The notes under the pieces were generated by a model. It ran no database searches and had not been told where the DNA came from. It worked only from the letters and a program-made list of their open reading frames with translations. Positions 46,174 to 55,771 of a stretch of 64,000 nucleotides of DNA are shown here, in pieces (the stretch's first letter is position 1; every line of letters begins with the position of its first letter). Source of the stretch: Bacillus sp. FJAT-29937. Lineage in GTDB: Bacteria; Bacillota; Bacilli; Bacillales; Cytobacillaceae. The translations under genes were made by a program, and so were the position numbers. The stretch is from the NCBI RefSeq assembly GCF_001509555.1, contig NZ_LMAS01000012.1:19570-83569 (forward strand), given 5' to 3'.

Positions 46174-46365
46174 GTCAATCCTCCATTTGTATAAGTCTAT
46201 TCGTATAAATCATAACAAAGTTATTCCAAATTGTGCTATTCCATTGAGATATTATCTCCATTTCACATGATTTGAAACTAAACTTGCAGGTTCAATTGTT
46301 GCTACTCCTATAAATCTATTCTATGATATTATTATTCTTATTCCATTTAAAAAGGAGACTGAATC

Positions 46366-48417
46366 ATGCCCTCTTTTGTACATGAGCGAAATGGTGTATT
46401 CCCATCTGTTTGCCCACTCGATTGCCCCGATCAATGTGGACTTCTTCTACATAAAGAGGATGGAAAGATCGTAAAAGTGGAAGGAGATCCTAATCATCCA
46501 GTCACGAAAGGGAATATATGCAATAAAGTGCGTCACATGAATGCACGAATCCATGATGAAAATCGCTTGAAATATCCGCTGAAAAGAACTGGCCCGAAAG
46601 GCTCAGGAACGTTTGATAGAATTAGCTGGGAGGAAGCGATTAACGCCATTACTTCTCACTGGCAGGAGCTCATCCGAACGGACGGACCTGAAAGCATTCT
46701 TCCTTATAGCTTCTACGGAAATATGGGTAATTTAACAGCGGAAGGAATGGACCGCCGCTTTTTTCACAGGCTTGGTGCATCGCAGCTTGAACGCACGATC
46801 TGTCAAGCTGCAGGTACAACAGCCATGAAGTACACAATGGGAGGCAGCTTTGGGATTGATCCTGAGGACACCATCCACTCGAAATTGATTATCTTTTGGG
46901 GAATTAATGCCGTGAGCACGAACATGCATCAGGTCGCACTTGCCCAAAAGGCTAGGAAAAACGGCGCAAAAATCGTTGTCATAGATGTTCATAAAAACCA
47001 AACTGGAAGGCTTGCAGATTGGTTTATCCCGATTTTACCAGGAACAGACTCAGCGTTAGCCCTTGGAATCATGCATATTTTATTTGATGAAGGTATGATA
47101 AATGAGGATTTTTTACAAGAATATACAGTCGGTCACCGTGAACTTCGTGAACATGTAAAGCAGTACCAGCCTGCACTCGTTTCCGAAATTACGGGTGTAC
47201 CAGTGGAAGATATCTATAAGCTTGCTCGTATGTACGGGGAAACTGCCCCATCTTATATTCGAATTGGAAATGGACTTCAGCATCATGATAATGGCGGGAT
47301 GGCCATCCGTGCAATCGCCTGTCTCCCTGCTTTAACAGGCCAATGGCTGGAAAAAGGCGGCGGCGCGATTAAAGGGAATTCTGGTTATTTAGCTCATAAT
47401 TCTAAAGGGTTGCAACGTCCAGACTTATTGGAAAACAAAAACACACGGATCATTAACATGAACCAGCTTGGCCAGGCACTATTAGAGCTAGAGGCACCAG
47501 TTAAATCCTTGTTTATTTATAGCAGTAATCCAGCTGTTGTTGCTCCGGAAGGCAATAAAGTTAGAAAAGGATTAGAGCGAGATGATTTATTTATCGTTGT
47601 CCATGATTTATTTATGACCGAAACAGCAAAATATGCTGACATTGTGCTTCCGGCGACTTCATCCTTTGAAAATATGGACTTCTATACTTCCTATTGGCAT
47701 CATTACATCCAATTGCAGCAGCCAGTGATTGAGCCATACGAAGAGGCTAAATCGAATGTAGAGGTTTTTCGTTTGCTTGCGGATAGCATGGGCTTTAAGG
47801 AACAGGCCTTTAAAGATTCGGAAGAGGATATGATTCGGCAATCTTTAGACAATCCTAGTAATCCATATACGAAGGACATAAGTTTTGAGAGCTTATTTGA
47901 AAAGAATTATTTGAAAGCAAATATAAAACCATTATTTCCTGGAAAGCTGCCAACACCAAGTGGAAAAATAGAACTTTATTCTGAACAAATGAAGAGAGAC
48001 GGATATCCTGCTCTTCCAACCTATGTCCAGCTTCATGAGGATGAAGATTTTCCATTTTTATTCGTCCCAGCGCCAAACCATAATTTCTTGAATTCAACTT
48101 TTTCCAATAATAAGAAGCATGTTACTCTAGAAAAGGAACCTAAGCTTCATATCAATCTTGAGGATGCACATGAATTAAATATTGAAGATGGTGAGACTGT
48201 ACGTGTTTGGAATAACCGCGGAGAATGTGAGCTGAAGGCAGCTGTTGGAGATTTAGTTCTTCCAGGTGTGGTCGTTTCCCAAGGTTTATGGGCAGATGCT
48301 CCAGGAAAAAAACAGCATGTAAACTCTCTTACTCCAGATCGTCTATCAGATATGGGCGGCGGAGCAACCTTCTTTTCTGGAAGGGTAAATGTAGAGAAGC
48401 TACAAGTAACAGATTGA
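46366..48417 (+). CDS. Molybdopterin oxidoreductase (YoaE-like)
   Basis: 683-aa DMSO-reductase-family protein, soluble, with an N-terminal 4Fe-4S motif (CPLDCPDQCG ... ICNK) and molybdopterin-guanine-dinucleotide-binding regions. FWGINAVSTNMHQVA and the C-terminal FVPAPNHNFLNSTFSNN are typical of the YoaE-like group of Bacillus. The Mo-ligand residue cannot be assigned with confidence. No partner subunits. Substrate unknown. Start follows AAAAAGGAG. Confidence 0.87.
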   Translation: MPSFVHERNGVFPSVCPLDCPDQCGLLLHKEDGKIVKVEGDPNHPVTKGNICNKVRHMNARIHDENRLKYPLKRTGPKGSGTFDRISWEEAINAITSHWQELIRTDGPESILPYSFYGNMGNLTAEGMDRRFFHRLGASQLERTICQAAGTTAMKYTMGGSFGIDPEDTIHSKLIIFWGINAVSTNMHQVALAQKARKNGAKIVVIDVHKNQTGRLADWFIPILPGTDSALALGIMHILFDEGMINEDFLQEYTVGHRELREHVKQYQPALVSEITGVPVEDIYKLARMYGETAPSYIRIGNGLQHHDNGGMAIRAIACLPALTGQWLEKGGGAIKGNSGYLAHNSKGLQRPDLLENKNTRIINMNQLGQALLELEAPVKSLFIYSSNPAVVAPEGNKVRKGLERDDLFIVVHDLFMTETAKYADIVLPATSSFENMDFYTSYWHHYIQLQQPVIEPYEEAKSNVEVFRLLADSMGFKEQAFKDSEEDMIRQSLDNPSNPYTKDISFESLFEKNYLKANIKPLFPGKLPTPSGKIELYSEQMKRDGYPALPTYVQLHEDEDFPFLFVPAPNHNFLNSTFSNNKKHVTLEKEPKLHINLEDAHELNIEDGETVRVWNNRGECELKAAVGDLVLPGVVVSQGLWADAPGKKQHVNSLTPDRLSDMGGGATFFSGRVNVEKLQVTD

Positions 48418-48435
48418 AAAAAAAAAATAAATTTG

Positions 48436-48471
48436 TACGCTTGGAATTAATTTCCAAGCGTTGTTTTTTTA
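48436..48471 (+). terminator. Terminator of the oxidoreductase gene
   Basis: ACGCTTGGAAA pairs with TTTCCAAGCGT, followed by GTTTTTTT. Confidence 0.85.
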
Positions 48472-48488
48472 TCCGCACTTCGTTACAT

Positions 48489-48698
48489 TTAGCGTGACGC
48501 TTTTGGCGGTTGGCACACATCACATTTACGTTGGTGATTATTTTTAAATTTCGTAAATGTTTTCTCAAAATTGCTGCCGCATGCACATTTAAATAATAAC
48601 TTCTGAGAAAAACCGTGATATTCCGTTGTTAGCAACTTACTATCCGAATTTTTCTCGACAAATTCATTTATTTTACCAATCGTCCATCGTTTATTCAT
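48489..48698 (-). CDS. Small zinc-finger protein (homing-endonuclease-repeat-like)
   Basis: 69 aa. One treble-clef-like unit: LLFKCACGSNFEKTFTKFK...RKCDVC (CxC ... CxxC). Such units occur next to homing endonucleases and phage genes, but also as free proteins. Function unknown. Start has GGAGGTG about 10 nt upstream. Confidence 0.55.
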   Translation of the reverse strand: MNKRWTIGKINEFVEKNSDSKLLTTEYHGFSQKLLFKCACGSNFEKTFTKFKNNHQRKCDVCQPPKASR

Positions 48699-48839
48699 TC
48701 TCTTACACCTCCCTATTTACCTTTGCGCGGAGGCTATACTTGGCATCCGATCTAGTTATGAGCAATATTTGTAATTTACCTAAGCTTCTTATTATATCAG
48801 AATCAGTCACACAATTAATATGGAATCTCTTCTATCCAT

Positions 48840-49217
48840 TCAGTCCTGATTAAACCACAATTGATCTTTGTTATCAACATCGCCATTATAATTGATAAGA
48901 ATCTCATCTCCTGCTTTTATGTCTGTAAAAGCATAGAAATCAAATGTGTGATTTTCAAAATTAATCTCATAAATCGCATTAGGTTCATAAGAATGGTTGA
49001 ACAACATTCCATAACCTAGAAGGATCGCCGAATGATTGATCCCATACTCAAAAGCGTAGTCAGCGAGTAAAGTTTGCTCAATGTACTGATGCTGTTCGTT
49101 TGGATATGAAATAACAGGCGCTTCATGTAAAAGCTCTCCTTTTTTGATATCATGTGTAGCAAATACCCCTCTATTGAATTCTCCATCACTTAGTGAAGAT
49201 GTTTTTACCTCTATCAT
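48840..49217 (-). CDS. SET-domain protein (putative lysine methyltransferase)
   Basis: 125 aa, a compact SET domain almost without flanks. Motifs in order: RGVFATHDIKKGELL, LFNHSYEPNA (SAM-binding NH) and AGDEILINYNG. Short bacterial SET proteins occur in Bacillus with unknown protein targets. Isolated gene. AdoMet-dependent methylation is inferred from the motifs. Confidence 0.83.
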   Translation of the reverse strand: MIEVKTSSLSDGEFNRGVFATHDIKKGELLHEAPVISYPNEQHQYIEQTLLADYAFEYGINHSAILLGYGMLFNHSYEPNAIYEINFENHTFDFYAFTDIKAGDEILINYNGDVDNKDQLWFNQD

Positions 49218-49395
49218 GTTGTTTACCTTCTCACTTTTAAAATTTTCTTTCTAACTGTAACATTAATTTGAACAATATGCTCTTTTTATTTCGGAAATAG
49301 ACTTTGCAATTTATCATTATGATATGTACTTGCTCACTATTTCAATTCCTTTGTTATTTCCTAGTTCTTAATCGTTTGTTCCGTTCAAGACAAAA

Positions 49396-49773
49396 TTATA
49401 GGATCACTCCTGAAAAATCCCCGCTCAGCACTTCTTTCTCATTTTGATTTTTGCATAAAAAGGAAGCAGCGATGCGAGTTCGATTATTATCCTGCTTTTC
49501 AAATTGCTCAATTCTTACTTCACATATAATCGTATCTCCTGTAAAAACTGGTCTTAAAAACTCAAAATTCATCGTACGAGCGAGGACGTTGTTATCACCA
49601 CCAATTTTTGTCGGTAAAGTAGCGGTCAACAACCCTTGAACGACAAGTGTTCCCCGTTCATCAGGATGAACATGGTGATTCCCCTCATCTCCAGATATTT
49701 TTGTAAACATTTCAACATCTTCTTTAGTGAATTTCCGTTCAAATGTAATAATATCGCCTACTTTTAAAGACAA
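49396..49773 (-). CDS. MaoC-like hot-dog dehydratase
   Basis: 125 aa from a TTG at 49773, which has AAAGGGGAG 7 nt upstream. A longer reading (to 49938) runs into repeat copy C and is not real. The MaoC/R-hydratase core is visible: FTKEDVEMFTKISGDEGNHHVHPDE and VVQGLLTATLPTKI. It may hydrate enoyl-CoA or act on another thioester. The Asp/His pair in SGDEGNHHVH is the likely active site. Confidence 0.78.
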   Translation of the reverse strand: MSLKVGDIITFERKFTKEDVEMFTKISGDEGNHHVHPDERGTLVVQGLLTATLPTKIGGDNNVLARTMNFEFLRPVFTGDTIICEVRIEQFEKQDNNRTRIAASFLCKNQNEKEVLSGDFSGVIL

Positions 49774-49804
49774 TTCTATTCTCCCCTTTAAAGTCATATT
49801 TTGA

Positions 49805-49983
49805 GCGGACATTGAATCCGTTATTACTATTAATAGGCTATAATTTGGAGGCAAAGCGGACACTGAATGCGCTATTTGAGAAAAATCACATGAAATTACT
49901 TCTTTTTTAAAAATTGCGGAACCTCTGTCCGCAAACATAAAGAATTAACCCATTTTGACACAAATAAAGGAACAGATGTCCGC
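49805..49983. repeat. Modular hairpin element GCGGA-N-TCCGC, copy C
   Basis: Modules at 49805 (GCGGACATTGAATCCG), 49856, 49916 and 49969. Spacings are 51, 60 and 53 bp, the same as in copies A and B. Upstream of the MaoC gene and not transcribed as coding sequence. Confidence 0.75.
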
Positions 49984-50014
49984 CAACCCTAGATAGAAGC
50001 CACCACACTTTTAG

Positions 50015-51004
50015 TTATGAGGGAAAATCTTGAGGTTTCCAATTTTTAGGCTTAATGTTCTTATTCATCCATTCCTTTTGTGGTGGTTGATATAGGGCGG
50101 TAGCCATTAAATGATTGTTATGCCAGCTTGCTGCTCCGGAACGAATCATTTCTTCGAGGAGAATTTGGATAAATTCCTCAGGCTGAACCTGAAAAGTGTA
50201 ACGTGCAAAGTCTTGGAACCAACCACAATTTAACAGGTACTGATCGATTTCTTCTCTTGCCAATCCGTTTTTAATGATTAAGGTAAATGAAAAAATCCTT
50301 TTGCAGGCATGCCATGAGATTTTTTCTGGGGCCATTAGCCACTTTTCAAACCGTGCCCTTGCGGAATCAATAGCAGCATCTGGATTTTCTATTTGTGGTC
50401 CATGTCCTGAATATGCCTGCTTAATCTGGAGCTTGGACAACCGATCCAAACTTTCGATAGATCGATGGATCGATGCAACACCCTCTCGAAAGATATTTAA
50501 CCAGCCGATATCATTTTTATGAAAGAGATCCCCGGAAATTAATATCTTCTCGTCAACATCATATAAAGAAATATGCCCCAACGTATGTCCCGGAGTGTGC
50601 ATGACTTTAAATGTTCTACTTCCCGTATTAATTTCATCGTTATCTGAAAGCTTCCTATTTACTCGATAGGGATCTACAGGCTGATCTAACCATTCCGCAC
50701 TACAGGCCTCGGGATCACAAGAATTAATCATATCGGCATCCCATTTATGAGCAGCAATCTTCACACCGTAATTTTTTTGAAGATGAAAATTCCCACCTAC
50801 ATGGTCACTATGATAATGTGTGTTCACAATAAGGTGTAATTCTTCTGGTGAAACACCATGAGCTTTAATTAATTGCTCAGTTTTTTTCACATCACTCCCA
50901 AAACCAGTATCAATCAAGACCGGGAGCTGATCCTGAATTAGAACCATGTTTGCACTTGGATATGTTCTTTCAAAGAAAACAACCCTAGAGTTTTTCATAC
51001 GCAA
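50015..51004 (-). CDS. MBL-fold metallo-hydrolase with C-terminal winged helix
   Basis: 329 aa. Metal motif THYHSDHVGG, then TPGHTLGHIS, ISGDLF and the later YSGHG. The C-terminal part (about 230-310) is a helical/winged extension typical of the LACTB2-like and YqjP-type MBL group. Substrate unknown; perhaps acyl thioester or lactone. Confidence 0.87.
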   Translation of the reverse strand: MRMKNSRVVFFERTYPSANMVLIQDQLPVLIDTGFGSDVKKTEQLIKAHGVSPEELHLIVNTHYHSDHVGGNFHLQKNYGVKIAAHKWDADMINSCDPEACSAEWLDQPVDPYRVNRKLSDNDEINTGSRTFKVMHTPGHTLGHISLYDVDEKILISGDLFHKNDIGWLNIFREGVASIHRSIESLDRLSKLQIKQAYSGHGPQIENPDAAIDSARARFEKWLMAPEKISWHACKRIFSFTLIIKNGLAREEIDQYLLNCGWFQDFARYTFQVQPEEFIQILLEEMIRSGAASWHNNHLMATALYQPPQKEWMNKNIKPKNWKPQDFPS

Positions 51005-51139
51005 TTCCTCCTATCACCCATTATGATCGAACGGCCGCTCAATTTTATTATATATAATTTACAGAATATTTAAAATAAAATTAATCTCAGTTCAGGAATC
51101 TAAGTATGATAGCAAAGATTTGCCTTTTCAACTTCAAGA

Positions 51140-51178
51140 GGCTGTCCAGAAAGTCTAAAAAATACTCTCTGGACAGCC
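51140..51178 (-). terminator. Terminator of the 34-aa membrane peptide gene
   Basis: GGCTGTCCAGA (51140-51150) pairs with TCTGGACAGCC (51168-51178), an 11-bp perfect stem, about 48 nt after the stop of the small gene. Confidence 0.65.
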
Positions 51179-51225
51179 CCCATTTTCTATTTCTATGTTT
51201 TGTTCAAAAAATAGAATTACGGATA

Positions 51226-51330
51226 TTATTTTTTCGGCAATCTCGATAACTTAATAAAAACTCCCAGCCCCGCTAAGAAAAAACCTAAACAAAATAAACT
51301 AGCTGGACTCCCCCACACTATTTCTGCCAT
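51226..51330 (-). CDS. 34-aa hydrophobic peptide
   Basis: Small ORF: ATG at 51330 with a strong GGAGGGT 6 nt upstream and TAA at 51226. Sequence MAEIVWGSPASLFCLGF... is one membrane helix ending in SRLPKK. Followed by a terminator-like hairpin. The strong ribosome binding site and single-helix product suggest a real small membrane protein. Unknown function. Confidence 0.6.
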   Translation of the reverse strand: MAEIVWGSPASLFCLGFFLAGLGVFIKLSRLPKK

Positions 51331-51472
51331 TTAAAAACCCTCCATCACTAAGTTTAGGTATATTTTACCATGTTTGTTATAAATTTTGAATATTTTTATT
51401 AATGCCCAGAAAAAATTTTTTAGGAATATTTCAGCAATCCATTAATAATGAAAAAGTTAGTAAACGCAAAAA

Positions 51473-51497
51473 AAGACCAAACCCCTTGATTTGGTCG
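51473..51497 (-). terminator. Terminator of the TerC gene
   Basis: Minus strand GACCAAATCAAGGGGTTTGGTC followed by TTTTTTT. Confidence 0.8.
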
Positions 51498-51532
51498 GAA
51501 AACTAGTTTGTAATTTCTATGAAAGCTTCTTC

Positions 51533-52297
51533 CTACTCTTCTGCCGATTGCAATTCATCTTGTTTTTTCTTATTAATGTTATGGATTACAAAAGTTCCTA
51601 TGAAGGCTAAAATCAAAATTCCGAAAAAGATTAAATGGTGCAACTCAAATCCAAATACACTAGCAAACATTTTTGCTGAAATAATGGCGATTAGGATAAA
51701 TGCTGTGTTTTCTAATTCTGGGACTTTTTCAATGAGGACAAGAAAAACTTTAGCAACGGTCCGCATCATTAATATGCCGAGCATGCCCCCGATTAATAAT
51801 ATCCATACTTCTTCCGAAACAGCAAAGGCAGCTAAAATACTGTCGGCGGAAAATGCTAAATCCATCAGTTCAACTGAAATAACTGTTGCCCAAAAGATTC
51901 CGAATGTGCGGACGAGCCAGCTATCTTTTTTCATGCCGCTTGTTTCTTCATCGCCTTCACCCATCCAGAAATGCTTAATGACGATCCAAGCTAGATAAGC
52001 AGCACCGAGAGCCTTTATCCACCAAAACTTAATTAACAGCATTCCAAGTCCAATGAAAATGAATCGAAAAAAATAGGCGCCGATCAATCCATAAGTTAAA
52101 GCTTTCCTTTGCTGCTCTTTAGGAAGATGCTTGACCATTACAGCTAAAACCAAGGCATTATCCGCAGATAATAACCCTTCCAATATAACTAATGTTCCAA
52201 TATAGCCCCATGATACAGGATCAGACAATACTTTTCCCCACATTTCCCAATCAAAAAAGGAAGCATAGGTATTTAATAAATGATTAAGAATTTCCAA
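51533..52297 (-). CDS. TerC-family integral membrane protein (YkoY/YceF-like)
   Basis: 254-aa membrane protein with about seven helices. Conserved acidic motifs: GLLSADNALVLAVMVKHLP and SVELMDLAFSADSILAAFAVS. The SADN/SADS aspartates bind metal. B. subtilis relatives (YkoY, YceF) are implicated in manganese export and enzyme metalation. I checked upstream for a yybP-ykoY manganese riboswitch and do not see one. Confidence 0.88.
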   Translation of the reverse strand: MEILNHLLNTYASFFDWEMWGKVLSDPVSWGYIGTLVILEGLLSADNALVLAVMVKHLPKEQQRKALTYGLIGAYFFRFIFIGLGMLLIKFWWIKALGAAYLAWIVIKHFWMGEGDEETSGMKKDSWLVRTFGIFWATVISVELMDLAFSADSILAAFAVSEEVWILLIGGMLGILMMRTVAKVFLVLIEKVPELENTAFILIAIISAKMFASVFGFELHHLIFFGILILAFIGTFVIHNINKKKQDELQSAEE

Positions 52298-52469
52298 TTG
52301 AAAGACTCCTTTAAATAAACCTTTGACGTAAAAATCAGCTCATTCTTAGGATTCCTATAAATGGAAATATTATGCCAAGCATGCAAAAAATAAGAATATT
52401 AGGGCGATTCATAAGGAAAAAAAAGGCGCCAATTTCGAAAACCTGTCCAAAAACAAAGATTGTTGTTTT

Positions 52470-54635
52470 TTAAAGGCTGAAGGCCGTTTCAAACTCATGC
52501 TTTGGCAACGGCTTGCTTATGTAATATCCTTGAATTTCGTCGCAACCGATTTTTTCTAAAATATAGATGACTTCCTCCGTTTCAATCCCCTCTGCAACTA
52601 CCTTTAGATTCAATTCATGTGCAAGAAGCGTAATAGCTTTAACAATGGCAATATCATCTGAATTCTTTGCCACTTCCTGAATGAATGTTCGGTCAATTTT
52701 CAAGGAATGAATGGGAAATTTACGTAAATAATTTAGTGATGAATATCCTTTGCCAAAATCATCAATGGCTACAGTTACACCCATTTTTCTCAATTCATTT
52801 AGGCAGGAAATACATTCCTCTGCATGGTCAATGAAACTATTTTCCGTAATTTCAATTTCAAGAAGATGCGGCTCAAGCCCTGTTTTATCTAACACTTGCT
52901 TAATAACATGATGAAAATTAGGCAGCCGGAAATGAAGAGGAGAAATATTAACTGAAATTCTAACTGGCTTGGAAAAAAGAGATTCATTCCATTCCTTATT
53001 TTGCTGACAAGCTTTTTCCAACACCCATTTATCTAACTTATGAATAAAACCTGTTTCTTCAGCAGTTGGAATGAACTCATCAGGTGAGAGTTTTCCAAGA
53101 TCAGGGTTATTCCAGCGTATTAAAGCCTCCATCCCATTCATTTCCTTCGAAACTAAGTTCATCTTTGGCTGAAAATAAAGCTCAAATTCATCGTTCTCTA
53201 TGGCATTTCGTAAATGATATTCAATTGATAGCGCCTTCTCATGTGTCTGTGACATATCTTCTTCATAAATATTAAATGTATTTCTGCCTTTTGATTTTGC
53301 CTTATACATCGCTGAATCAGCATTTTTTAATAATGTTTCACCATCTTCGCCATGGTCAGGGAAAATACTAATTCCAATACTGCATGTAGTGAAAATTTCT
53401 AAATTGTTTAATAGCTTGATTGATTGATCAAAAATAGATAGAATTTGATTGGCACAATGTATTGCGCAATCATAATCATCCATTTGTGGATAGAGAATAA
53501 TAAATTCATCTCCAGCAAAACGGTAAATTTGCGCTTTTTGGAATAGAGCTTCTTTAAGCAAAAAAGAAACTTTTGTAATTAATTGATCTCCTACTGCATG
53601 ACCGAAGGAATCATTAATTTGTTTAAAACGGTCAAGGTCGAGGTATAGTAAAGCCATTCTTTCATTCTGACTTTGGGAATTTGAGATTAAGTGATTTAAA
53701 TCATCGCTAAACTTTCGCCTATTAGGTAAACTAGATAATATATCGTGATAAGCCATATACTCCACTTGCTGCTGGGCGTGATGCAGTTCAGTAATATCAT
53801 TCATACAGCCAAGAATTTCTTTAATTTCTCCATGCTCGTAAATTGGCGTTAATTGAGTTAAGATCTGTCTCCCGCGAAATGGATATTGATAGGTAACTTG
53901 GCGTCCTAAAAAGGCTTGATGATAATATTGAATTAAGTTCTCGCTTATTTCTTTAGGGAATATTTCATCTACCTTTTTATTCTTCATATTTCCGTTTTCT
54001 AAACCTAATTTATATGTTAGTTGTCCCTCATTCAGTGTATATACATATTGATCATGATCTTTAGCTACTTTAAAGATTAGATTATTCATTGAAGCAACAA
54101 TTTGCTGGTAATCATTTTGCAAGGCATTTAATAGTTTTTCTTGTGCAAATTTGCCTTCTGAAATATCAGTCCGTATGGCTATAAACATAGCCGTTTTTCC
54201 AGAGAGATCCTTTAGTGGAACGATGGTTGTCTTTACCCAATAGAATGACCCGTCCTTTGCTTTATTCTTCACCTCACCTTCCCATACTTCTCCATTATTA
54301 ATACAGGTCCACATATTTTTGAAAAACTGCTTATCATGATGGCCTGAATTCAGAATACGATGATCCTTTCCGACTAACTCCTCACGGCTATATTTTGAAA
54401 GCTCACAGAATTTGTTGTTAGCATAAATAATTTCTCCCTTTATGTTCGTAACAGCTACGATTGCTGAAACATCAAGTGCGAATTTTAGATTTGAATAGTC
54501 TTCAAGGAAAGAGCTAATCTCCTGAATATTCTCTTCTATTCCTAAGAAGGACTGATAATTTTTATGGCCTTTTTCAAAAAACTCTTTCGAATTAACCCAT
54601 GGCTGCACTTGATTTTCTTCAAACATTCCAGCCAT
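52470..54635 (-). CDS. PAS-PAS-GGDEF-EAL cyclic-di-GMP protein
   Basis: About 721 aa. Two PAS domains (about 55-180 and 185-285: NKFCELSKYSREELVGKDHRILNSGHHD, then a second), a GGDEF domain with RFAGDEF in place of GGDEF (often still active), and a C-terminal EAL domain (MEALIRWNN, VRISVNISPLHF). Likely makes and/or hydrolyses cyclic di-GMP under PAS control. ATG at 54635 has AAAGGGG 7 nt upstream. No membrane segment. Confidence 0.9.
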   Translation of the reverse strand: MAGMFEENQVQPWVNSKEFFEKGHKNYQSFLGIEENIQEISSFLEDYSNLKFALDVSAIVAVTNIKGEIIYANNKFCELSKYSREELVGKDHRILNSGHHDKQFFKNMWTCINNGEVWEGEVKNKAKDGSFYWVKTTIVPLKDLSGKTAMFIAIRTDISEGKFAQEKLLNALQNDYQQIVASMNNLIFKVAKDHDQYVYTLNEGQLTYKLGLENGNMKNKKVDEIFPKEISENLIQYYHQAFLGRQVTYQYPFRGRQILTQLTPIYEHGEIKEILGCMNDITELHHAQQQVEYMAYHDILSSLPNRRKFSDDLNHLISNSQSQNERMALLYLDLDRFKQINDSFGHAVGDQLITKVSFLLKEALFQKAQIYRFAGDEFIILYPQMDDYDCAIHCANQILSIFDQSIKLLNNLEIFTTCSIGISIFPDHGEDGETLLKNADSAMYKAKSKGRNTFNIYEEDMSQTHEKALSIEYHLRNAIENDEFELYFQPKMNLVSKEMNGMEALIRWNNPDLGKLSPDEFIPTAEETGFIHKLDKWVLEKACQQNKEWNESLFSKPVRISVNISPLHFRLPNFHHVIKQVLDKTGLEPHLLEIEITENSFIDHAEECISCLNELRKMGVTVAIDDFGKGYSSLNYLRKFPIHSLKIDRTFIQEVAKNSDDIAIVKAITLLAHELNLKVVAEGIETEEVIYILEKIGCDEIQGYYISKPLPKHEFETAFSL

Positions 54636-54933
54636 TTTCACACCCCTTTAAATTGTTTAACCATTAATATTAAGTAAAAAGAACGATCCTTATTCCAAAA
54701 GAATCATAAAAACCCGTCTAAAATCATGTATATTTAGTAAAAAATGTAACTGTCCGCAGATTAGTTTATTTTTATCACATTCTGTCGGTTAATACAATAA
54801 GCTGTCGAGTTTACCCTACTAGCAAGTTAGTAATCTATTTTTATAAAGAAGCCAGAGTAATATTCTAGTAGATGATGGAAGGAATAAAGCTACAATCGAG
54901 AGAATATTTAATTAATAGAAGGGAGATGGTAGT

Positions 54934-55722
54934 TTGCAGCAAACAGATAGCAAAAAATTATTAACTGAATTAGAGGAAGCCATTCAAATCTATGTGAGGC
55001 CAGATACATTTCCGTTAGCTCTTCGGGTGATGAAAAAAGGAGAAGCCCTGCCTGATCGGGTCAAACGCCCTTATAAAGACTTCGGAAAAACATTTAGTAT
55101 CTGCCAAGGTATCACAATGGCAAGGAGATATGGCTGGGGATTAGCGATGGATCGGGAGGATCTTTCCTGTCCGATTGCAAAGATCGCGTTTGGATTTGAA
55201 GAGGAGTTACCCTATTATTCAGAAGGAAATTTAACTGATGGGATGTATACAAAAACTTGTGATTTAGGCGCCCTTACAGAGTCAGTTGTTCCTAAGTTTA
55301 CAACAGCTGAAGCAGGAACCGTATTAATGGCCCCTTTATCCCGTACTGCATTTGAGCCTGATGTGATTGTTGTATATGGGAATTCTGCCCAGGTTATGCG
55401 CATGGTCGCAGCAGCTCTTTACCATACGGGCGGTGAAATTACCTCATCCTTTACTGCAAGGGCAGATTGTGCAGATATTGTTATTAAAACTATGAAATCA
55501 GACAAGCCGCAAGTTATTCTTCCATGTAACGGTGACCGCGTATTCGGACAAACACATGATCATGAAATGGCCTTCACTGTTCCTTTCTCCACAGTCGAAA
55601 ATTTTATTGATGGATTGAAGCAAACGCATAAAGGCGGTGTCCGCTATCCAGTTCCAACGTATTTGCAATATGAGGCAAAATATCCGGAAACCTATGAAAA
55701 ATTAAATGATATGTTTAAATAA
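54934..55722 (+). CDS. DUF169-family protein
   Basis: 262 aa. TTG start with AGAAGGGAG upstream. DUF169 features: PLALRVMKKGEALPDR, CQGITMARRYGW, CPIAKIAFGF and CDLGALTESV, with several conserved Cys that may bind a metal cluster. Function unknown. It is convergent with the acyl-CoA ligase/ABC importer operon, with a shared terminator between. Confidence 0.83.
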   Translation: MQQTDSKKLLTELEEAIQIYVRPDTFPLALRVMKKGEALPDRVKRPYKDFGKTFSICQGITMARRYGWGLAMDREDLSCPIAKIAFGFEEELPYYSEGNLTDGMYTKTCDLGALTESVVPKFTTAEAGTVLMAPLSRTAFEPDVIVVYGNSAQVMRMVAAALYHTGGEITSSFTARADCADIVIKTMKSDKPQVILPCNGDRVFGQTHDHEMAFTVPFSTVENFIDGLKQTHKGGVRYPVPTYLQYEAKYPETYEKLNDMFK

Positions 55723-55771
55723 TGCATGAAAAAGAATGAGAGGAACTCCCCCTCATTCTTTTTCATGCATT
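55721..55771. terminator. Perfect 20-bp bidirectional terminator
   Basis: Left arm 55721-55740 (AATGCATGAAAAAGAATGAG) and right arm 55752-55771 are exactly complementary. It spans the end of the DUF169 gene and the last codons of the convergent ligase gene, ending transcription from both sides. Confidence 0.8.

Noticed and set aside
52298..52469. yybP-ykoY manganese riboswitch before the TerC gene
   Set aside because: The characteristic conserved loops are not visible in the upstream sequence.
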